A stretch of 64,000 nucleotides of DNA, from NCBI GenBank assembly GCA_900542905.1, contig UQPF01000003.1:122655-186654 (forward strand), written 5' to 3'. Source of the stretch: an uncultured Collinsella sp. GTDB lineage: Bacteria; Actinomycetota; Coriobacteriia; Coriobacteriales; Coriobacteriaceae. Below the pieces are notes generated by a model that was given only the letters and a program-made list of their open reading frames with translations, made no database searches and was not told the DNA's origin. This document shows, in pieces, positions 58,273 to 64,000 of the stretch; position 1 is the stretch's first letter, and the number at the start of each line of letters is the position of its first letter. The position numbers and the translations under genes are program-made.

Positions 58273-59988
58273 CTATTGTGCCGAGCCCGCAACGGGCTCA
58301 AAATGCTTGTCCTTCACGGCCGCTGCCAAGCGATCTGCCAGATTGCGCACGCGCGGATCCAGGCGCGCAGCACCCGGGTTGACGAAGAAGCGGGCCGTAC
58401 AGTCCATAATGCGACCGGTGATGACCAGGTCGTTGTCGCGCAGCGTGGCGCCCGTGGCGGTAATATCCACGATGCGATCGGTCATGCCGACGATGGGGCC
58501 CAACTCGATGTTGCCGTGCAGCGAAACGATGTCCGCGTTCACGCCTCGCTCGGCATACCAGGCACTCGCGATGCGCGGATACTTGGTGGCCACGCGAAGC
58601 GACCCGCGGCGAGCATAGTTGCGCTCGGCCTGACCGGCGCGCCGTGCGGGCTCCGCCTCGATAAAGGTGCACAGGCCATAGCCCAGGTCGACCAGCTGCA
58701 GCAGGTTGAGGTCTGCCTCGATGAGCGAGTCCCAGCCGCAGATGCCGCAATCGGCACCGCCGCAACCCACAAAGGCAGGCGCATCGCTGGGACGCACGAT
58801 GACAAACTCGATATCGCCGACCGCGCCCTCGCCGGCACGCGTGTCGCGGCCGCGCACGATCAGGTGACGGCCGGGGTCACGCAGCTCGGAGACGTCCAGG
58901 CCCGCGGTCTCAAGCACGTCGAGGGTATCGGCCTTGAGCGAACCCTTGGGCACGGCGATACGCAGCGGCCCCTCGGCGCCACGGCCCACGGCGTGGTCGC
59001 CATCGGAAGCGGCGTCCTCGGCCGAGGTGCGCACGGCCTCCAGACGCTCGAGCGAAAAGGCGAAGCCCGCCGCCGGCACCTCGATACCGTCGCCAAATGC
59101 GCCGGTAAAGATGGAATCGTAGCGTCCGCCCGAACCGACCGGATCGGGCAGTCCGCCGGCATAGGCCTTAAAGACCAAGCCCGTGTAGTAATCGAAAGAG
59201 TTCATGATAGAGAAGTCGAACGACAGCACCTGGGCGTCCTCGGGTGCCAGGCCCTCGACCAGGGCACGCAGCTCGCGCGTCAGCGGCGCGACGATACCGG
59301 CGGCCTCCAGCAGCGCGTCCACGCGGTCGAGCACCTCGGCACCGCCGTGCAGACGCGGCAGCTCGCTAATGGCGGCCTTGACGGCATCGGACTCGACGCT
59401 TACCGCCACGCGGGCATCGAGGCCCACAAAGTCGTTGGCATGCACGCAGCGCAGGGCCTCGGCAGCCAGCTCACGATCCTCGCACGCCGCAAGCAGCTCC
59501 TTAAACGGACGCACGCTACCTGCGATAATGCGCGCATCGGGCAGCGCCAACTTGCGCACGGCCTCGGCCACGAGCGAGACAATCTCGACATCGCCCGCGG
59601 TATCGCCCGCGCCGATAAGCTCAAAACCCAGTTGCGTAAACTGACGCGAGCCGCCGGCATTGCACTGACACTCGCGGACCACCGGCGCCTCATAGCGCAG
59701 GCGCAGCGGCAGATCGGCCGCGCGCATGCGAGTCGAAACCAGGCGAACGATCGGCAGCGTGTTGTCGGGACGGACCACCAGCAGGCGACCATCATCGTCA
59801 AAGAGCTTAAACGGCGTGTCCGCGATGCGGCCGCCTTCCTCGAGCGAACCCTTGTCCTCGAGCAGTGGCGTCTCGACCGGAAGGTAATGATGCTCCCTAA
59901 AGCAGCTCTTCACCGTCAGCGCAATCTCCTCGCGCGCCTGAGCCTCCTCGGGCAATATGTCCCGGAATCCCCACGGTGTGGCCGTCAT
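58273..59988 (-). CDS. hisG: fused HisZ-HisG ATP phosphoribosyltransferase
   Basis: A 571-residue fusion. Residues 1-320 are HisZ, a histidyl-tRNA-synthetase-like regulatory protein: P-W-G-F-R-D-I-L-P, the L-R-Y-E-A-P-V-V-R-E motif and F-D-F-S-I-M-N-S-F-D-Y-Y-T-G, without an anticodon-binding domain. A 20-residue linker follows. Residues 341-565 are a short-form HisG: L-R-I-A-V-P-K-G-S-L, C-G-G-A-D-C-G-I-C-G-W-D, and the PRPP-binding V-D-I-T-A-T-G-A-T-L. In most bacteria with short HisG the two are separate chains of a hetero-octamer. Fusion would fix their ratio. It is the first gene of the operon, with GAGGAGGCTCACC before the ATG. Confidence 0.92.
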   Translation of the reverse strand: MTATPWGFRDILPEEAQAREEIALTVKSCFREHHYLPVETPLLEDKGSLEEGGRIADTPFKLFDDDGRLLVVRPDNTLPIVRLVSTRMRAADLPLRLRYEAPVVRECQCNAGGSRQFTQLGFELIGAGDTAGDVEIVSLVAEAVRKLALPDARIIAGSVRPFKELLAACEDRELAAEALRCVHANDFVGLDARVAVSVESDAVKAAISELPRLHGGAEVLDRVDALLEAAGIVAPLTRELRALVEGLAPEDAQVLSFDFSIMNSFDYYTGLVFKAYAGGLPDPVGSGGRYDSIFTGAFGDGIEVPAAGFAFSLERLEAVRTSAEDAASDGDHAVGRGAEGPLRIAVPKGSLKADTLDVLETAGLDVSELRDPGRHLIVRGRDTRAGEGAVGDIEFVIVRPSDAPAFVGCGGADCGICGWDSLIEADLNLLQLVDLGYGLCTFIEAEPARRAGQAERNYARRGSLRVATKYPRIASAWYAERGVNADIVSLHGNIELGPIVGMTDRIVDITATGATLRDNDLVITGRIMDCTARFFVNPGAARLDPRVRNLADRLAAAVKDKHFEPVAGSAQ

Positions 59989-60011
59989 CTGGTGAGCCTC
60001 CTCATGCTGTG

Positions 60012-60055
60012 TTTCATATAGAACAGAAGACCGGCATAGCTCCGCCGGTCTTCTG
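60012..60055 (-). terminator. hairpin upstream of hisZG: terminator of the upstream gene or his attenuator
   Basis: CAGAAGACCGGC/GCCGGTCTTCTG is perfect over 12 bp (60024-60035 and 60044-60055) and is followed on the minus strand by TTCTATAT. A -10-like TATGCT lies just upstream of the stem. If it is used, the hairpin is in the his leader and only about 25 bp separate it from the hisZG ribosome site. Confidence 0.6.
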
Positions 60056-60157
60056 GGTACTTTAGCATACTAGAGTGTTTGCGGGGAAAATCCATCGCAG
60101 CCGCTCACGCCGTATTCATTTGGAAACATAGGGCAGATCGCCGCAACCCAAACCCGC

Positions 60158-60994
60158 CTAGGCGCCAATCGCACGACGATACTCTGCCATTACCTGCGCA
60201 TCGGCAGCTGCGGGGTCGGCGAAATAGCGCCCGTCATAGGTCTCGGCCGAAACAACTCCGCGATAGCCGCGCGCCACCAGCCTATCCAGGTCGGCGCGCA
60301 TATCGCGGTCGCCGTCACCCCAGGCAAGATGCGTCGTGCCATCTGCCGCAACATCGACAAAATGCACGTGGGCGACATCTTCGCCAAGCAGATCGAAATA
60401 ATCGTCGATGGTATCCCCTGCCACCGCCATAGCGCCCAAATCCAGACACGCCTTAAGTGCCGGATGATCAACTGCCTCGATCATGCGCTTCGTGTCGGCC
60501 GCCGAGTTCACGATCATCGACTCAACCGGCTGTAGGGCCTCGAGCACCAGTCGCACGCCGCGCTCTCCCGCATGCTCGGCAATCGCACGCAGCATCGAGG
60601 CGCTGCGACCCCACGCGTCCTCGATCGGCTCGTTCAAAAATGCCCAGCCGCTCGAGACCATGACCTGCTCGGCTCCAAGTTCCGCCGCGATATCCACAAC
60701 GTTCTTAAAGTACGCGAGCGTGCGGGCACGCGCCTCATTCCCACGCGCCGCGATATTCCACGGCTTGGGGTTGTTCTGTTCGGGACAAAGCCCCACAATC
60801 CGAACCCCATACCGCTGCGACAGCTCCCGCACCTGCTCGAGCGAATCGTATCCATGGCAATCGACATACAGATGCATCGCCCCGGTCCAAAGCTCGCAAC
60901 ACGTGTAGCCCGAGGCCGCTGCCGAAGAAAAGAATTCCTCAAGGTCAAAATAACGATGGCTGATATTCATGACGGCAAGCTGCGGATACTCCAT
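60158..60994 (-). CDS. sugar phosphate isomerase/epimerase, xylose-isomerase-like TIM barrel (FrlC-like)
   Basis: A 278-residue TIM-barrel enzyme of the AP endonuclease 2/xylose isomerase superfamily. Metal-binding residues are likely in V-L-E-A-L-Q-P (Glu), A-C-L-D-L-G-A-M (Asp), H-V-H-F-V-D-V and V-S-A-E-T-Y-D (Glu). N-terminal E-L-W-T-G-A-M-H-L resembles the E-I-W-G-G-R-P-H of FrlC, a fructoselysine 3-epimerase. It is the last gene after a mannose-family PTS. With the SIS protein at the other end this suggests an Amadori-product pathway. The ATG at 60994 follows AAAGGTGG. Substrate is inferred only. Confidence 0.75.
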   Translation of the reverse strand: MEYPQLAVMNISHRYFDLEEFFSSAAASGYTCCELWTGAMHLYVDCHGYDSLEQVRELSQRYGVRIVGLCPEQNNPKPWNIAARGNEARARTLAYFKNVVDIAAELGAEQVMVSSGWAFLNEPIEDAWGRSASMLRAIAEHAGERGVRLVLEALQPVESMIVNSAADTKRMIEAVDHPALKACLDLGAMAVAGDTIDDYFDLLGEDVAHVHFVDVAADGTTHLAWGDGDRDMRADLDRLVARGYRGVVSAETYDGRYFADPAAADAQVMAEYRRAIGA

Positions 60995-61077
60995 CTTGTC
61001 CACCTTTCGGCAAAAGGGCGCCGCAGCACAGTGTGCGCGACGCCCCCTCTTACATTATTCTCATTATGACGGATGCC

Positions 61078-61914
61078 CTACTGAACACCAAGCACTCCAA
61101 AGAACGCGCCGGCGATACTCACGAGCAGGATCACGAGCATGATGACCAGCGGATTCATCTTCTTCTTGAGCATGAGATAGACGATTCCAAACAGCCCCAT
61201 CGTGACAAAGCCCGGGAAGATTCCGTTGAGCAGCTCGGCCAGCGTCTGAGCACCATCGCCCGCGCCGACCATGAGCGGAATGTCCACGGTGACCATCTCC
61301 ATGGTCATAGCACCGATCACCATGGCGCCCATGATGGAGGCCATCTTGACGATCGTGTCCATAATGCCCGATTCCTGGACCTTGCTGATCATGTCCGAGC
61401 CAAAGCGATATCCCACAAACGTCAGCAGGTAACGGATGATGTAGTGAGGGACGTTGAACACGAGCAGGAACAAAATCGGGCCAAGAATAGAGCCCTGTAG
61501 CGCCAGCGACGTGCCGACACCCGTTGCCAAAATTCGCAGCGTGCCCCAGTAGAAGGCATCGCCCACACCGGACAGCGGTCCCATCAAAGCAAGCTTGACA
61601 TTTGAGATCGCGCTCGTGTCAAAGCTATCGTCAGTAGCGTTGACCTCTTCCATTGCAGCGGCGATGGACATGGGGAGCGTCGAGATGTACGGCGTGACGT
61701 TATAGAGCTCCATATGGCGCTTAAGGGCGGCCTTAAAGTCCGCATCCTGCGGATACAGCTTGCGAAGAATCGGCATAAGGGCCCACATAAAGCCGATATG
61801 GCCCATACGCTCGTAGTTCCAGGAATGCTCATAGGGAATCGAGCGCCAGAACAGCTTCTTAAGGTCTGCGCGGGAAATCAGCCCGTCGTAAGAAGACTCA
61901 AACTTAAAACTCAT
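61078..61914 (-). CDS. PTS mannose-family IID component
   Basis: A 278-residue membrane protein of the EIID-Man family. An N-terminal soluble part (L-K-K-L-F-W-R-S-I-P-Y-E-H-S-W-N-Y-E-R-M) precedes conserved P-I-L-R-K-L-Y and F-N-V-P-H-Y-I-I-R-Y. One main C-terminal helix (about 255-275) and several re-entrant segments form part of the channel. It pairs with the IIC encoded just upstream, whose gene it overlaps by 11 bp. The ATG at 61914 is the first compatible with the family N-terminus. Confidence 0.93.
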   Translation of the reverse strand: MSFKFESSYDGLISRADLKKLFWRSIPYEHSWNYERMGHIGFMWALMPILRKLYPQDADFKAALKRHMELYNVTPYISTLPMSIAAAMEEVNATDDSFDTSAISNVKLALMGPLSGVGDAFYWGTLRILATGVGTSLALQGSILGPILFLLVFNVPHYIIRYLLTFVGYRFGSDMISKVQESGIMDTIVKMASIMGAMVIGAMTMEMVTVDIPLMVGAGDGAQTLAELLNGIFPGFVTMGLFGIVYLMLKKKMNPLVIMLVILLVSIAGAFFGVLGVQ

Positions 61915-62695
61915 CGAACCCACTCCCAATCGCAGGATCCTCGGTTGCCACTGCGGGCTGCTCCGCTTTTTTCTTATCACCCAAAACCGTCATCGCGACG
62001 ACGATGATCGCGGCAAAGATCGCCACGCCCGTCGTGCTAATGCCAAAGTAGGCGACGAGGAAGAAGCCAGCGAAGAAGAACGGAGCCACCGTTTTGTTCA
62101 TAATCATCTGCGCCAGCATCGCAAAGCCGAGTGCGGGCAAGAAGGCGGCGGCGACATCCATGCCGGTCTGAACGAAATCGGGGATGATGTTGAGCAGGCT
62201 GGCAACAGCATCGGCGCCAAAGAAGAATGCCAGGGGAATAATCAGCAGGCCGCACCAGCTCTGCGCGTAACCGGCGATGAGCATGTTGCGCGTGATGGCC
62301 TTGGTGTCTCCGTCCTCGACGTTTTTGTCGATACGGTGCACCAGCAGCAGCATCACCGGCTGGCCCAGGGCGGTATCGAGCGCCAGGACGATCGTTGCGA
62401 TAGGAATGCCCAGGGTCAGGGCCGCCGAAGCGTCCGCGCCGGCCTGCATGGCAAGAGATACGCCCAGGATAGTGCCGGAAATCGTATCGGGCGGGTTATA
62501 GGCGCCGACCGAGATGGCGCCGACCATGGCAAGCTCCATCGTGGCGCCCATGATCGTGCCGGTCACCATGTCGCCCATGACAAGGCCAACCAGAGGTCCG
62601 AGCACGATCGGGCGCTGGAGGTAGCTCGTGCCCGTCAGCCACTCGGAATAACCCAAAAGGGCAATAAGGAAAATCAGGATTGTCTTGATAACCAT
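61904..62695 (-). CDS. PTS mannose-family IIC component
   Basis: A 263-residue permease subunit with about six to seven hydrophobic helices. Typical segments are R-P-I-V-L-G-P-L-V-G-L-V-M-G-D and A-T-M-E-L-A-M-V-G-A-I-S-V-G-A near the N-terminus, and I-P-I-A-T in the centre. A polar C-terminal tail (K-K-K-A-E-Q-P) is cytoplasmic. It translocates the sugar together with IID. The gene lies 8 bp after the IIB stop and overlaps the IID start. Confidence 0.93.
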   Translation of the reverse strand: MVIKTILIFLIALLGYSEWLTGTSYLQRPIVLGPLVGLVMGDMVTGTIMGATMELAMVGAISVGAYNPPDTISGTILGVSLAMQAGADASAALTLGIPIATIVLALDTALGQPVMLLLVHRIDKNVEDGDTKAITRNMLIAGYAQSWCGLLIIPLAFFFGADAVASLLNIIPDFVQTGMDVAAAFLPALGFAMLAQMIMNKTVAPFFFAGFFLVAYFGISTTGVAIFAAIIVVAMTVLGDKKKAEQPAVATEDPAIGSGFDEF

Positions 62696-62703
62696 GATGG
62701 CCC

Positions 62704-63174
62704 CTAACCGATGACCTTCGCGGCGTCAGTCTTCGCATCTGCCGGAATCATCTGAATGAACAGCTCATAGCCCTCGCCGAGCAGCTCTTTGACGTATGCC
62801 TCGTTTTCGGGCGTGAGAAATACGCTGGTCGAGACCTGGCGGGCGTCCTCGCTAAAGGCAACATTGCCGAGGTTGATCTTCTTGATCCCCATCGCCTTGG
62901 CGACGGCACCGGCCTGCTGGATCGTCTCGCAAACCACGAAGAGCTTGTACTTGTCGGCCACACCGCTCTGGAGCGCCTTGACGGCGTCCTCGGTGTTTTT
63001 GACAACGACCTTGCAGCCCTCCGGCTTTGCAAGGGACAGGGCCTGCAGACGAAGCTTGTCATTGAGGACCGTGTCGCTCACCAGCAGGATGCAGTCGGCA
63101 CCCAGAGCCGAGGTCCAGCTAACGGCAACCTGGCCGTGAAGCAGTCGATAATCTACACGAATCATCTGAATCAT
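62704..63174 (-). CDS. PTS mannose-family IIB component
   Basis: A 156-residue cytoplasmic phosphocarrier of the mannose/fructose/sorbose IIB family. The phosphorylated histidine is H13 in R-V-D-Y-R-L-L-H-G-Q-V. Other conserved parts are W-T-S-A-L-G-A-D and L-G-N-V-A-F. It transfers phosphate from IIA to the sugar bound by IIC/IID. The start has GGGAGCACATC upstream. It lies 17 bp after IIA on the same strand. Confidence 0.94.
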   Translation of the reverse strand: MIQMIRVDYRLLHGQVAVSWTSALGADCILLVSDTVLNDKLRLQALSLAKPEGCKVVVKNTEDAVKALQSGVADKYKLFVVCETIQQAGAVAKAMGIKKINLGNVAFSEDARQVSTSVFLTPENEAYVKELLGEGYELFIQMIPADAKTDAAKVIG

Positions 63175-63191
63175 GATGTGCTCCCTAGTGG

Positions 63192-63608
63192 TTAAAACTC
63201 ATCGAGTTCGGCCTGCCCCAGCAGGTCGTTGACGTACTTGACCTTGGTGTCGTCCGCCTCGACGATCTGGCGAATGGCCTCATCGATCGGGGTGGATTCG
63301 GGCACGAACAGCAGCTGAATAAGGAGCGGCAGGTTCATATTGGTCACGAGGTGCGTGTTGGGACGCGTCTGGACGATCTTGGTGAACTCGTTGTTGACAC
63401 TGCCGCCAAAGAGGTCGGTGCAAACAACGACCTCATCGTCCGCGGCAAAGCCGTCCAGAATCGCTGCGGCCTCCTTGGTCAGGTCCTCGTTTCCGTCGAC
63501 ATACATAGAGAGCGCATGGACGTTTTCGCGCTCGCCGGAAAGCAGCCCAATGCTCTCGACGATTCCAGACGCAAAATGGGCATGGGATGCAACGATAAAC
63601 TGCCTCAT
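63192..63608 (-). CDS. PTS mannose-family IIA component
   Basis: A 138-residue cytoplasmic phosphocarrier. The phosphorylated histidine is H9 in I-V-A-S-H-A-H-F. L-L-S-G-E-R-E-N-V, V-C-T-D-L-F-G-G-S-V-N-N-E and M-N-L-P-L-L fit the EIIA-Man family. It receives phosphate from HPr. The ATG at 63608 follows AAAGGGGAATCG. A hairpin terminator lies between this gene and the SIS gene upstream, so the PTS genes may be expressed at a different level from it. Confidence 0.92.
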   Translation of the reverse strand: MRQFIVASHAHFASGIVESIGLLSGERENVHALSMYVDGNEDLTKEAAAILDGFAADDEVVVCTDLFGGSVNNEFTKIVQTRPNTHLVTNMNLPLLIQLLFVPESTPIDEAIRQIVEADDTKVKYVNDLLGQAELDEF

Positions 63609-63638
63609 TCGATTCCCCTTTCTTGCGAATTTCGGCAT

Positions 63639-63667
63639 AAAAATGCCCGGACGCATGCGCCCGGGCA
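63639..63667 (-). terminator. hairpin between the SIS gene and the PTS genes
   Basis: TGCCCGG (63644-63650)/CCGGGCA (63661-63667) with inner CGCATGCG, followed on the minus strand by TTTTTATG. It may cause partial termination or mRNA processing within the operon. Confidence 0.65.
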
Positions 63668-63702
63668 GGGTGCTTCTTGATCAGTAGCTTATTTGTCACC
63701 GA

Positions 63703-64000
63703 TTAGTAGTCGAACTGGTGATAGTAACGACGGTAGTTGAGGTTGTGCTTGGTGACCGTCTCGTAGTAAGCGGCAAGGCGATCGGTGATCAGCGAGGAGA
63801 GGATCCACGGAGACACGACGACGCGGAACTCGTCGTCAAGGCCGGGGATCGCGAACTCGGCGGTGTCGATGATGTTGATGTCGGTGTCGCCGGTCACGCC
63901 GCGGTTGAGGAAGGCGCGGACGCGCTCGTCGAGCTTGCGGTTCTCGTCCTCGCCCATGAACAGGAAGACCGGGACGCCGGGCTCCACGAGCTCGAGGGTG
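63703..64000 (-). CDS. C-terminal part of a SIS-domain sugar isomerase/deglycase (continues beyond the window)
   Basis: About 98 C-terminal residues are visible and the frame is open to the window edge. R-V-R-A-F-L-N-R, W-I-L-S-S-L-I-T-D-R-L-A-A-Y-Y and the ending N-Y-R-R-Y-Y-H-Q-F-D-Y are typical of the FrlB/GfrF-like group of SIS proteins, which cleave phosphorylated fructoselysine or glucoselysine to glucose 6-phosphate and lysine. It is the most upstream visible gene of the mannose-family PTS locus. Catalytic residues lie outside the window, so the family call rests on the tail only. Confidence 0.7.
   Translation of the reverse strand, partial: TLELVEPGVPVFLFMGEDENRKLDERVRAFLNRGVTGDTDINIIDTAEFAIPGLDDEFRVVVSPWILSSLITDRLAAYYETVTKHNLNYRRYYHQFDY

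Noticed and set aside
57394..60021. 875-codon open frame antisense to hisD and hisZG
   Set aside because: Long open frames opposite GC-rich genes are expected. It is His/Gly/Arg-rich without domains, and the his genes on the other strand are certain.

Overview
The window reads as chromosomal DNA of a GC-rich Gram-positive bacterium of the class Coriobacteriia, most likely Collinsella or a close relative. This is inferred from codon bias, the many sugar phosphotransferase (PTS) genes, a HisZ-HisG fusion and short GGGGAC-type intergenic repeats. It has not been checked against any database. Coding density is high and most genes are on the minus strand.

Layout. 1-6.0 kb: a class Ic aspartate aminotransferase, a small conserved protein, an IS110-family element sitting inside a dispersed repeat, nhaA and ppaC. 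6.2-13.1 kb: sugar uptake and entry into glycolysis, with a ROK glucokinase, a cellobiose-type PTS (IIA, IIB, IIC) with a GH1 glycosidase, a divergent GntR/UTRA regulator and manA. 13.1-15.5 kb: an AbiE-like nucleotidyltransferase/HTH gene pair bracketed by two terminators sharing a 19-base repeat and by two copies of an unusual palindromic element. 15.5-24.7 kb: pcrA, uppP, a universal stress protein, hipBA with two perfect operators, and a BceRS-like two-component system. 24.9-33 kb: purH, an acetyltransferase, a DUF2207 membrane protein, gluQ and two overlapping metallophosphoesterases. 33-38 kb: a DUF4143 AAA ATPase, a PLD/DEAH/DUF3427 helicase and a Nudix hydrolase, with an accessory or genome-defence flavour. 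38.6-48.4 kb: a DUF4342 protein with a two-component system, an orphan PTS IIB with a VOC protein, tRNA-Leu(UAA) with a duplicated 3' end, ppx, a DivIC-like protein, eno and a second DUF4143 ATPase.

48.4-60 kb: mazG, yfcE, a stand-alone LarC2 domain and a PHP histidinol-phosphatase, followed by a complete minus-strand histidine operon in the order hisZG, hisD, hisC, hisB, hisH, hisA, hisF, hisI, hisE. HisB has only the dehydratase domain, so the neighbouring PHP protein probably supplies the missing phosphatase. 60.1-64 kb: a mannose-family PTS (IIA, IIB, IIC, IID) lies between the end of a SIS-domain sugar deglycase/isomerase and a FrlC-like TIM-barrel epimerase. This resembles a fructoselysine/glucoselysine (Amadori product) pathway.

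The most unusual signal is between genes. At least three sequence families of 100-190 bp intergenic elements share one design: a core conserved between copies, flanked by long arms that pair with each other, perfectly or nearly so, at each locus. In two of the families the arms are largely unrelated between loci. Other notable patterns are exact-spacing tandem repeats upstream of both DUF4143 ATPases, a terminator-like leader upstream of nhaA, and the IS110 insertion into a repeat with a likely bridge-RNA region.
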